Below are positions 43,256 to 51,342 of a stretch of 64,000 nucleotides of DNA, piece by piece. The DNA comes from Chryseobacterium piscicola (GTDB lineage Bacteria; Bacteroidota; Bacteroidia; Flavobacteriales; Weeksellaceae). Below the pieces are notes generated by a model, which was not told where the DNA came from, did not search any database, and was given only the letters and a program-made list of their open reading frames with translations. The translations under genes were made by a program, and so were the position numbers. The stretch spans positions 124,001-188,000 of the forward strand of contig NZ_FTOJ01000001.1 in assembly GCF_900156685.1 (NCBI RefSeq). The letters run 5' to 3'. How positions within the stretch are numbered: position 1 is the first letter of the stretch; each line of letters opens with the position of its first letter.

Positions 43256-45868
43256 ATGAAAAAGAATATCTTATTCCTTTTAACGGCGATTCTTGTTGTT
43301 TCTTGTACTACGAAAGTAAAAAAACCTGAAGCAAGATCTAAGTTTATCAAAGGATTTTCAACATATTACAACACGCTTTTCAATGCAAAAGACGCACTGA
43401 ATACGGAGTTTGAAAACAGAGACAAAGCCCATAAAGATAATTTTTATGCGCCTTATATTCCTATTTTGACTTATGACGAGCAACCTTTAGGAAGTGACTT
43501 GGGTCAATCTGCCGCTTTTGCAGAAAACTCCATGAAAATGGCAGAAGTTACCCGCCCGCAAAATGGAAAACCAAGCGGACCTCCTTCAATGCAAGGAGCT
43601 CCGGGCGGCGCAATGATGGGTTTGCCAGGTAGACAAGATCCTAACCAACAAGCTAATAAAGGAGCTAGTATCCTTGAAATTGCCGAAGCAAAGGCTTTAA
43701 AAGCAATCAACAAATACTCTGTTATCAGAAAAAATGAAGAAGTTAACAAAACTATCTTTGATGCTTACATTATTTTGGTACAATCCAGAATTTATCAAGG
43801 GAAAAATCTTCAGGCTTTAGATGCTCTCAATTACGTTTACACACACATGAAGGAAGACAAAAGAATTCCTTTAGCCAAAGTTTACGAAGGTCTCGCTTAT
43901 GCGAAAATGGAAAACTTTTATAAATCTGAACAGATTTGGTCACAAATCAAAAATGAAAGTTTAAAAAAAGATTACGATAAACTTTTAAGCATTTACCGTT
44001 CCGAAGCATTACTTGATAATGGAAAAAAAGCCGAAGCTCTAGAAGAACTGAATCGCGCATTTGACCTCAATGGCAACAGAGAACTAAGAAGCCGAATTGC
44101 CTTTCTAAAAGGACAAGTGCAACAGGAAATGGGTAAAAATGATGAAGCCAGAGAGAGCTTTACTGCTGCCTACAAATATGCAAATGATTTTGAGTTTGAA
44201 GTGAAATCACAAATTCAGATTGCCAAAACTTTTAATGGTAAAGGAAACTACGACGGTGCCAGAGAATATCTTGAAAAAATAAGTAAAAAAGGTACTTACG
44301 GATCTAGAAAAAACGAGTTTTATTATGCGCTAGGTTTAATGGCAAATAAAGCCGAAAAAAAAGATGAAGCACAGGAGTTTTTCAAAAAATCTTTATTAGA
44401 AAAGGTTTCAGACGGGCAGGTAAGGGGGTTAACTTATTATGAAATTGGCAATCATTATTTAGAGAAAAACGATTACATAGGAGCTGGGGCTTATTATGAT
44501 TCTGCTTTGGCCGTAATGACGTATGAACCTTCAAAAATTCTTCTTGCAGACCAAAGCAATTACATCAAAAAGATTTCAAAAAATTATTACCTCATCAAAA
44601 AAAATGACAGTATTCTATCTTTGGCAAAACTAAGCCCAGAACAAAAGACAGATTTCTTCAGCAAACATATTGCAAAGCTTAAAATAAAAGAAGAAAAGGA
44701 GGAGCAGGAAAGAATACGTGCAGAAAGAAACAAAGGTTTTGACACTGGAGATTACAGTGCAAATTCTCTATTTGCCAACTCCGGAAGTTCATTTGAAGAT
44801 TTTGGGGTAAGCCAAAAAGGGTTTTATTTCAGCAATACCGGAACTGTGAGCAAAGGAACTTCTACTTTTAAACAGGTTTGGGGTGATAGAGCACTTTCAG
44901 ACAATTGGCGTTTTTCTAAAAAAATGGCGACCATTGAAGATATGAAAAATGAAGCACTAGGTGTAAATTCCACACCCAACCCAAGACGCTTTGAACCTTC
45001 TTACTATATTGAGCAAATCCCTACCGATGAAGGTAAATTGGGTCAACTGAAGAAAGACCGTGATACCGCTTCTTTAGGTTTGGGTGTAATGTATCAAAAT
45101 TACTTTACCAATACTCCTTTGGCAACAAAAACCCTCTACGATCTGGTAGATGTAAATCCTGAAGAAAAGGTAATGCTTCAGGCTTTGTATGAGATTTTTG
45201 CCATGAATTATGAAAAAAATCCTCAAATAGCAGAGCGCGCAAAACAAATATTGTTAAAAGATTATCCCTATACTTCGTTTGCAGAATTTGCCAGAAACCC
45301 CAAGAACAATACATTTGTAAAATCTTCTGCAGATACAGAGAATGACTATAAGACCGCTTTCGCCTTGTATGAATCTGAAAAATTTACCGGAAGCCAAGCC
45401 ATTATTGATCAGGCTATAAAGAAAAATCCTAAAGATGCTTTGGTGCCTAAGTTATCTTTGCTCAACGCCTTCAATTCTGGAAAATTGAATGGGAAAGAAG
45501 TGATGATTCTTCAGCTGGAGCAAATAGTTCTTAATTATGCTAAAACTCCTGAGGGAGAGAAAGCAAAGGAAATGCTTACTTATTTGAAAAGTGATCTTGC
45601 ATTTCAGTCTACAGACAACAAAGGAAATGTGATGCCACAACCAGGCAATCCCAATTTCGGAAATTTCCAGGGTCAGCCCCAGTCGCAAACACCTACTCAA
45701 CAGCCTCCACTAATGGGGGCGCCAGGAATTCCTGCAGGAAATATTCCTAACTCTGCTCCACCAGATCCGAATGCTATTCAGACAAAACCAAATTCTAAAC
45801 AGCCTGAAGGAAACAATCCTAATTTTAATATAACCAACCCTAATGCAGTACCAGTAAAACCCAAATAA
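43256..45868 (+). CDS. sprE: T9SS/gliding TPR lipoprotein, SprE/PorW-like
   Basis: 870 residues. Lipoprotein signal with Cys17 (VVSCTTK), then an N-terminal FSTYYNTLFNAKDALN segment, Pro/Gly-rich stretch (~100-130), many TPR-like helices to ~450 (NKGFD and KAEALEELNRAFDLNG units), and a C-terminal domain with a Pro/Gln/Asn-rich tail. Length and layout fit SprE of F. johnsoniae / PorW of P. gingivalis, an envelope lipoprotein needed for type IX secretion. Assigned from architecture and remembered motifs. Confidence 0.72.
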   Translation: MKKNILFLLTAILVVSCTTKVKKPEARSKFIKGFSTYYNTLFNAKDALNTEFENRDKAHKDNFYAPYIPILTYDEQPLGSDLGQSAAFAENSMKMAEVTRPQNGKPSGPPSMQGAPGGAMMGLPGRQDPNQQANKGASILEIAEAKALKAINKYSVIRKNEEVNKTIFDAYIILVQSRIYQGKNLQALDALNYVYTHMKEDKRIPLAKVYEGLAYAKMENFYKSEQIWSQIKNESLKKDYDKLLSIYRSEALLDNGKKAEALEELNRAFDLNGNRELRSRIAFLKGQVQQEMGKNDEARESFTAAYKYANDFEFEVKSQIQIAKTFNGKGNYDGAREYLEKISKKGTYGSRKNEFYYALGLMANKAEKKDEAQEFFKKSLLEKVSDGQVRGLTYYEIGNHYLEKNDYIGAGAYYDSALAVMTYEPSKILLADQSNYIKKISKNYYLIKKNDSILSLAKLSPEQKTDFFSKHIAKLKIKEEKEEQERIRAERNKGFDTGDYSANSLFANSGSSFEDFGVSQKGFYFSNTGTVSKGTSTFKQVWGDRALSDNWRFSKKMATIEDMKNEALGVNSTPNPRRFEPSYYIEQIPTDEGKLGQLKKDRDTASLGLGVMYQNYFTNTPLATKTLYDLVDVNPEEKVMLQALYEIFAMNYEKNPQIAERAKQILLKDYPYTSFAEFARNPKNNTFVKSSADTENDYKTAFALYESEKFTGSQAIIDQAIKKNPKDALVPKLSLLNAFNSGKLNGKEVMILQLEQIVLNYAKTPEGEKAKEMLTYLKSDLAFQSTDNKGNVMPQPGNPNFGNFQGQPQSQTPTQQPPLMGAPGIPAGNIPNSAPPDPNAIQTKPNSKQPEGNNPNFNITNPNAVPVKPK

Positions 45869-45870
45869 AT

Positions 45871-45900
45871 AAAAAAGCGAAGATCAATCTTCGCTTTTTT
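45871..45900. terminator. bidirectional terminator overlapping the tsaB stop
   Basis: 13-bp stem AAAAAAGCGAAGA / TCTTCGCTTTTTT with loop TCAA. The loop contains the tsaB stop codon, and the right arm encodes its last residues. Confidence 0.88.
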
Positions 45901-46564
45901 TCTTTTTAACTCCGTGAAATTCTTTTAAATAAAAAGGCTCGAAGTAGGCTATATCTTCAAAATCTTTTTTCTCAATTTTCTCAAGAGTTTTCTTTACCAA
46001 ATATTTTGCAGAAGGGTAGAAGTCGTTATTAAATTCTGCATTGGGAAGCTGTACAATCTCTTGTGTTTTAGAAGCTCCATCACCCACGAAAAGAACTTTT
46101 TTATCCTTAAATTCCTGAAAAGAAGTTTCGTCTAAAACCTTAGCCTCGGTCGGAACAAGCTCTTCTCCCGAAATCCCGTCGTAAACGGCAGTATAAACCT
46201 CCATTCTTCTAGCATCCACTAAGGGTATTACAAAATCGTAGTTTTGGTTTAAAAAAGGCTCTATCATGCTCTCCAAAGAATTCACGGCTATTAAAGGAAT
46301 TTTTAGTCCATAGCAAAAACCTTTTGCCGAAGCTGCGCCAATTCTCAAACCTGTATAAGAACCGGGTCCTTTTCCGAGGCAAACTGCATCAATATCTTTT
46401 ACAGAAATTTCTGCCCCTTCCAAAGCCCATTCTACAAATGAGTGAAGACTTTCGGATTGTTTATAATTTTCTGAGACTTCCTCACATACGCAAAGCAGCT
46501 TTTCGTCATCTGAAATAGCGACTGAGCAGTTTTTGGAAGAGGTTTCTAGGTATAGGATTTTCAT
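45884..46564 (-). CDS. tsaB: tRNA t6A37 biosynthesis protein TsaB
   Basis: 226 residues from ATG 46564. ASKHA-fold partner of TsaD in making N6-threonylcarbamoyladenosine. ILYLETSSKNCSVAI at the start, then LGKGPGSYTGLRIGAASAKGF, NSLESM and PLVDARRMEVY, the usual TsaB order. The six-residue extension to 46582 is not conserved. Confidence 0.94.
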   Translation of the reverse strand: MKILYLETSSKNCSVAISDDEKLLCVCEEVSENYKQSESLHSFVEWALEGAEISVKDIDAVCLGKGPGSYTGLRIGAASAKGFCYGLKIPLIAVNSLESMIEPFLNQNYDFVIPLVDARRMEVYTAVYDGISGEELVPTEAKVLDETSFQEFKDKKVLFVGDGASKTQEIVQLPNAEFNNDFYPSAKYLVKKTLEKIEKKDFEDIAYFEPFYLKEFHGVKKKKSED

Positions 46565-46612
46565 TGAATTAAATTTAAACAAGAGATCATTACAAAACTC
46601 TCTTTTCTACCG

Positions 46613-46620
46613 CAAAAGTA
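46613..46620 (-). promoter_or_regulatory. -7 box of tsaB
   Basis: Minus-strand TACTTTTG, 48 bases before the ATG. No -33 TTG. Confidence 0.4.
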
Positions 46621-46720
46621 CCAAAAGAAATGATTGCATAAAAGTGTTTCAAAAGTTTACAAAATGTAAAAATCTAATCCTTTGGTCTTTGCCAATTTAA
46701 AAATATAAAATTTTAGAAGC

Positions 46721-47352
46721 TTAAGGATTCTTTCTTAATTTTTTGATTTCTTTATCAAAATCAGAAACTATTTTTTGAGTTTTATTAAATGTTTCGTATT
46801 CTGTGACCGCTTTTTTATCAGCGACAATCTTGGCAACTTTACCATTTCCTTCAAGCACCTTATACTCATTGAAATTTAAAAACTTATTAACACTTTCTGC
46901 CAAAGCTTCTATTGTAAAGGTATTTTCTCTTTCAATTAAGTCCTCGATATAATCAAAATAGCCTGTCACCGTTCTTTCCAACTGTTGAATTTCTTTTTCT
47001 GCCAGATAATTTTTAGCCACCACAACATCAGATTTCAAAATTCTTTCATCTAGAGAATGTTTCCAAGTCGTCAAACCCATATTTTCTTTTTCACTGTCGG
47101 CGTTTTTATAAATAATTTCGGCAGTTGAACTGTTTCCAAAATGGAAATAATTGCTTCAAGACTTAGCTCATTTTCATCAAAAATATTGGAAAGATGTTTA
47201 CTAATTGCCGGAACATTTACATCAAACAACGCCGCCATTGACTTCTTTGTGAGCCATGCTTTTTCATTTTGCAGAAAAACATCGACCCGAACTTCATTGT
47301 TGGGCGTCTGATAAATTAAAAATTTTTGAAAATCTTCGTTCCTTATTTGTTC
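46721..47352 (-). pseudogene. rhuM-family gene with an internal deletion and frameshift
   Basis: The 5' part (47352-~47150) reads FLIYQTPNNEVRVDVFLQNE, then AWLTKKSMAALFDVNVPA and ISKHLSNIFDENELS, the RhuM N-terminus. It then jumps, out of frame, to TAEIIYKNADSEKENMGLTT and the 119-codon C-terminal part ending at 46721 (SDVVVAKNYLAEKEIQQLERTV). The ~150-residue centre is missing and no start codon remains. RhuM-like genes usually travel with islands and toxin systems. Confidence 0.8.
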
Positions 47353-47366
47353 GTTTTATAACAAAT

Positions 47367-47798
47367 TTATGGCTTTATTTCCACACTTTGGCGGCTCCAC
47401 AATTTCCAGACAGATTTCTTTTTAACCCAAATTTCAAGCACTGCAAGTTTCATTTCAAAATCCTGATTTTTGTAAAGACCTTCCACTTTAATGGTTCTTC
47501 TGAGGCTGATGGTATTTTTAAAATTTTTAATTTCAGAAACTTCAGTCTGTTTGATTTCTTTGTAAATCACTTTTTTTGAAGAGAAATCTTTTTTAAAATC
47601 ATCCAAATTCTGGATCCAACTGTTTGAATGACCGAAAGAAACATCTGTGGAAAATAGATTTACAATTGAAATATCATTATTCTTCATCAGAGAATCAAGT
47701 TTTTTAGCCTGAATTAAAACCGCTTCTTCAGATTTTGAATATTTTTGAGAATATCCAAAAACAAAGAACAATAAAAAAATTCCACAAAAAAATCTCAT
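47367..47798 (-). CDS. exported NTF2/DUF4440-like protein
   Basis: 143 residues from ATG 47798. Signal peptide (FFCGIFLLFFVFGYSQ, ~18), then a small alpha+beta domain (EEAVLIQAKKLDSLMKNNDIS, FSTDVSFGHSNSWIQ, AVLEIWVKKKSVWKLWSRQ) resembling the nuclear-transport-factor-2/DUF4440 fold. The frame upstream to 47870 overlaps the SDR gene and was not used. Possibly co-transcribed with it. Function unknown. Confidence 0.75.
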   Translation of the reverse strand: MRFFCGIFLLFFVFGYSQKYSKSEEAVLIQAKKLDSLMKNNDISIVNLFSTDVSFGHSNSWIQNLDDFKKDFSSKKVIYKEIKQTEVSEIKNFKNTISLRRTIKVEGLYKNQDFEMKLAVLEIWVKKKSVWKLWSRQSVEIKP

Positions 47799-47829
47799 TT
47801 TCAAATTCTCAAATTGAAACATTTTCAAA

Positions 47830-48582
47830 TTATCCTTTTCTATAAATCGTTCTCGGTTCACTCTGAGCACTCGGATAAATCGTCATATCTGAAACCGTTA
47901 CGTGTTGAGGAGCATTCACACAGTAAGCAATGGCATCGGCAATATCTTCGGCTTTTAAAGCTTCATAACCCGCATAAACGGTTGCTGCTCTTTCCTGATC
48001 CCCTTTAAATCTGATTAAGGAAAAATCTGTTTCCACGGCTCCTGGCTGAATATTGGTTACTCTAATACCAAATTCTGTAAGTTCTATTCTCATTCCTTCA
48101 GAAATAACATCAACGGCTTTTTTGGTCGCGCAATATACCACGCCATTAGCATAAGTTTGTCTTGCCGCCACTGAACTGATGTTGATAATCTGCCCAGAAT
48201 TTCTTTCTTTCATCATCGGGATTAATGTTTTTGAGACGTATAAAAGTCCTTTCACATTGCCGTCTATCATAGAATCCCAATCATTGGTACTTCCTGCTGA
48301 TAATGGCTCTAAACCGTGGGCATTTCCGGCATTATTGATTAGGACATCTACGTTTTTCCAATCTTCAGGAAGTGATGCGATGGCATTTTCAACTTCTTCA
48401 AGGTTCCTAACATCAAATTTTAAACTAAGTATTTCGGTAAAAGCAGATAATTCAGTTTTTAGAGATTCTAAAACTTCTTGTCTTCTTCCACAAATGATAA
48501 TTCTATTTCCTTGTTTTGCAAAAAGTGCTGCTGTAGCTTTTCCGATTCCGGAAGTGGCTCCGGTGATGAGTATTGTTTTCAT
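47830..48582 (-). CDS. short-chain dehydrogenase/reductase
   Basis: 250-residue classical SDR. Cofactor motif TGATSGIGKA, NNAGNAHG, catalytic Ser in NISSVAARQTY and the YCATK (Tyr-x-x-x-Lys) pair; followed by NIQPGAVETDFS. Belongs to the YdfG/serine-dehydrogenase-like branch by eye. The extension to 48627 (KASSKKLLAKSKK) comes from GCTTTTGGC-type repeats and is rejected. Confidence 0.9.
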   Translation of the reverse strand: MKTILITGATSGIGKATAALFAKQGNRIIICGRRQEVLESLKTELSAFTEILSLKFDVRNLEEVENAIASLPEDWKNVDVLINNAGNAHGLEPLSAGSTNDWDSMIDGNVKGLLYVSKTLIPMMKERNSGQIINISSVAARQTYANGVVYCATKKAVDVISEGMRIELTEFGIRVTNIQPGAVETDFSLIRFKGDQERAATVYAGYEALKAEDIADAIAYCVNAPQHVTVSDMTIYPSAQSEPRTIYRKG

Positions 48583-48586
48583 AATT

Positions 48587-48659
48587 TTTTTGCTTTTGGC
48601 CAATAGCTTTTTGCTACTGGCTTTCAAATTACTGATATCAAGCTGCCAACAGCCATTCG
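48587..48659. repeat. degenerate GCTTTTGGC repeat at the SDR-yraN junction
   Basis: GCTTTTGGCC, AGCTTTTTGC and TGGCTTTC in succession, the same kind of unit as at 3587-3618. It creates a false N-terminal extension of the SDR. Confidence 0.55.
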
Positions 48660-49031
48660 CTAGTTTGCATCGAATGCCTGAAATGCATCTGGAATATGTT
48701 CTATCTCCAATTTTCCTTTTTCGTCTGGGAGTACGGAAATGATGTCAAATCTCACTTCCTGGTTTTTATTAAATTCTTCCAAAAAATGGTTGGCCGCCGT
48801 AACAATTGACTTCATTTTTCCTTTTGTAACGGCTTCTTGTGGCAAGATGAAAAAATCGGTTGATCTGGCTTTCACTTCTGTGATGATAATGAAGTTGTCT
48901 TTTTCAGAAATAATATCAATTTCAGTTTTTTTAAACCTAAAATTTCTCACCAAAATTTTGTATCCGTTTTTCACTAAATATTCTGCAGCTAAATCTTCTG
49001 CTTTCTTGCCAAGGTCGTTGTGGTCTGCCAT
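48660..49031 (-). CDS. yraN: YraN-family (UPF0102) endonuclease-like protein
   Basis: 123 residues. LGKKAEDLAAEYLVKNGYKILVRNFR is followed by the Holliday-junction-resolvase-like core TEIDIIS...IITEVKAR (Asp, Glu-x-Lys catalytic pattern) and QEAVTKGKMKSI. Function not established; a nuclease role is inferred from the fold. Confidence 0.9.
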   Translation of the reverse strand: MADHNDLGKKAEDLAAEYLVKNGYKILVRNFRFKKTEIDIISEKDNFIIITEVKARSTDFFILPQEAVTKGKMKSIVTAANHFLEEFNKNQEVRFDIISVLPDEKGKLEIEHIPDAFQAFDAN

Positions 49032-49122
49032 TATAGAATAGGAGAGTTGGAGGGTTGAAGAAAGTTATTGTTGAATAAAAAGAAGTAACGCATTTTTTTA
49101 TTAAATTAATTGAGTTTCAATT

Positions 49123-49473
49123 CTATTTTCTAAACTGATATGCCCACCAAATCAAAACTATCTGAATAGGAAGTCTCAAGATCGTGAGCCAAAAATATTT
49201 GTGATGAGATTGATAAAAATTTTTTGCCATCTCAATATTAGCCGGAAAAACTGCGATAAATAATGCGATACAAAGATAAGCTCCCAACTTTTGAGTCTCT
49301 GGAAAAAGGAGGAGAATACCACACAAAATTTCTACTGCGCCACTGATGTAAACCATCTGCAAATGCATTGGAATATAATCTGGCATTATTTTCATAAAAA
49401 ACTGAGGTTTTATAAAATGAAAAATCCCAGCTAAAATCAGGAAAAATGCGAGTACAAATTTTGTGTAAAACAT
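49123..49473 (-). CDS. DoxX-family membrane protein
   Basis: 116 residues with four hydrophobic helices. LILAGIFHFIKPQFF and the central ISGAVEILCGILLLFPETQKLGA are characteristic of DoxX/DoxD-like proteins. Physiological role unclear. 4 bp separate it from ldcA. Confidence 0.82.
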   Translation of the reverse strand: MFYTKFVLAFFLILAGIFHFIKPQFFMKIMPDYIPMHLQMVYISGAVEILCGILLLFPETQKLGAYLCIALFIAVFPANIEMAKNFYQSHHKYFWLTILRLPIQIVLIWWAYQFRK

Positions 49474-49477
49474 AATT

Positions 49478-50407
49478 TTAATTGAAAGTTAATGATACAT
49501 TTTTACCCGCTTTCAGGGAAACTTCTGCTCCTAAAATTAATGGAATATTGTTGTGAATATGCCCGTTTGGAAATGCAAACACCGTTGGAAATCTGTATTT
49601 TGAAATCCTTTCTGAAATTAATTTGTAGGCAAATTCGTCAAAGCTTTCTTCGTATTGTTTGTTATCTTTTTCGTCTCCCATATTGGTTATTCCGCCTATT
49701 ATTAAACCTTTTATTTTTGTGAAAACACCTGCTAATTCTAGGCTCATCATCATTCTGTCTAGTGCATAAAAGTTTTCGCCAATATCTTCTATGAATAAAA
49801 TTTTATCTTTAAAATCAAAAGAATATTTTGTTCCTAAAAGTGCATAAACTAAGGCTAAATTTCCGCCAACCAATTCACCTTCTGCATTTCCGTCTTTGTT
49901 AAAATGATTTGATTTTAGGGTATATTTTAAAGCTTTACCTTTCAAAATATTAAAAATTAAGTCATAACTTTCTTCGGTTACTCCAAAACTTGATGTTTTA
50001 ATGGTTTGCCCATGAATGGAAGCAAAACCTTTTTTGAGCAAATAGCTTTGTATCACTGTATTATCCGAGTAACCGATGTACCATTTAGGATTTTTTATGA
50101 AACCTTTTAAATTCAAATTTTCAATAAGGTGCTGGCATCCATATCCACCACGAGAAGCCCAGATTGCAGAAATTTCAGGGTCGTTTAAAGCCCAATTCAT
50201 ATCTTCTATTCTTTGCTCTTCAGTTCCGGCATAGTTGTATCCGTTAAAAAATTTGCTGTAAAGATTATCCCCCAAAACTGGTTCAAAACCTTTAGCTTTT
50301 ATCATTTGGATACCCTTTTCCAATTGTGCTGGTTCAACGGCTCCTGCGGGAGAAATAATGGCAATTTTATCACCTTTTTTAAGTGATTCTGGAAATTTTT
50401 TTTTCAT
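49478..50407 (-). CDS. ldcA: LD-carboxypeptidase, S66 family
   Basis: 309-residue serine peptidase that trims muropeptide tetrapeptides to tripeptides in cell-wall recycling. N-terminal GDKIAIISPAGAVEP, WASRGGYGCQHLIENL, nucleophile region IGYSDNTVIQ, then EDIGENFYALDRMM with the catalytic Glu, and His in FPNGHIHNNIP. No signal peptide, so cytoplasmic. Complements the mDAP-type peptidoglycan predicted from murE. Confidence 0.92.
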   Translation of the reverse strand: MKKKFPESLKKGDKIAIISPAGAVEPAQLEKGIQMIKAKGFEPVLGDNLYSKFFNGYNYAGTEEQRIEDMNWALNDPEISAIWASRGGYGCQHLIENLNLKGFIKNPKWYIGYSDNTVIQSYLLKKGFASIHGQTIKTSSFGVTEESYDLIFNILKGKALKYTLKSNHFNKDGNAEGELVGGNLALVYALLGTKYSFDFKDKILFIEDIGENFYALDRMMMSLELAGVFTKIKGLIIGGITNMGDEKDNKQYEESFDEFAYKLISERISKYRFPTVFAFPNGHIHNNIPLILGAEVSLKAGKNVSLTFN

Positions 50408-50515
50408 TTGTATTTTATTTTTTTTAGGCTATCCGAGATTTATAATTTTCATTGTTGCTTGTGTTTTTATCAGTTTTGAGCATACACCAGAGTATTTCAT
50501 TAAAATCAGAATGAT

Positions 50516-51202
50516 TTATTTGTTCTTTTTATACATCAATTCTTTTTTTTCTGCTTCTTCAAGTCTTTTATCAAATTGATTAAATTTTTTGAAACTTTGA
50601 AGAAAAATAAAGAAACTGAATATGATCAATACCACTCCAACGCCTTTTCTGATTTTGTTGGCCAGTTTTTGTGTGAGCCTGTCGTGAAACTGTTTTGAGA
50701 GAAATATTTTAGTAAAATCAATGATAAGATAGGTTGCAATAACGATTGCCAAATACAAAATCAGCGTTTCTGTGTCTGGATACTGGTTTCTTACCCCAAT
50801 TACGGTAACGAGCCAAAAGAGAATGACACCTACATTGAGAATATTCAGTAAAAATCCATTGAGAAAGGTTTTAAAATAATTCTGACTGATTAATTTTTCT
50901 TCTCCCGGCATGTGCATTTTGGTTTTGGTAACCATCATAATGATTCCGTAAGCGAGAATAAGAATAGATGTAATTCTGTAAAAACCAGGATGTTTATCTA
51001 TCAAATCAACAATATCTGCACTGGCATAATAGGCTGCAATAATGCATAATAAATCAGCTGTAATAACACCGAAATCTAATGCTAAAGCGTGTTTTGGACC
51101 TCTTGTGAAGCTGGTTTCAATTAAAAGAAAAAAAATAGGCCCAATGAAAACTAGACTCAACATAAAGCCCAGACCAACGGCCGACGATACAAGTTCGAAC
51201 AT
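50516..51202 (-). CDS. LysE-family translocator
   Basis: 228 residues, about six hydrophobic helices. LysE/RhtB signatures: IGPIFFLLIETSFTRGPKHALALDFGVITADLLCI with a following membrane hairpin and the basic tail. Probably exports amino acids; substrate unknown. Confidence 0.85.
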   Translation of the reverse strand: MFELVSSAVGLGFMLSLVFIGPIFFLLIETSFTRGPKHALALDFGVITADLLCIIAAYYASADIVDLIDKHPGFYRITSILILAYGIIMMVTKTKMHMPGEEKLISQNYFKTFLNGFLLNILNVGVILFWLVTVIGVRNQYPDTETLILYLAIVIATYLIIDFTKIFLSKQFHDRLTQKLANKIRKGVGVVLIIFSFFIFLQSFKKFNQFDKRLEEAEKKELMYKKNK

Positions 51203-51291
51203 TTAAATTTGTTTCTATCCCAAATTTAAAAATTATATTTCTATTTGTCTGCAAAAATGAGTTTTTTAAATCTTATTTATTTTTTGGCAAT

Positions 51292-51319
51292 AAAAAAAGA
51301 CCACAAAAAAGCGGTCTTT
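51292..51319 (-). terminator. terminator of rnr
   Basis: Minus-strand AAAGACCGC (51319-51311) pairs with GTGGTCTTT (51304-51296) across six T residues, with one mismatch, then a T-run. Confidence 0.75.
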
Positions 51320-51342
51320 CTATTTTTTTTAATAAATAAATT

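Noticed and set aside
48179..48742. 187-codon plus-strand frame opposite the SDR and yraN genes
   Set aside because: Antisense shadow spanning two well-supported genes; no promoter or domain.
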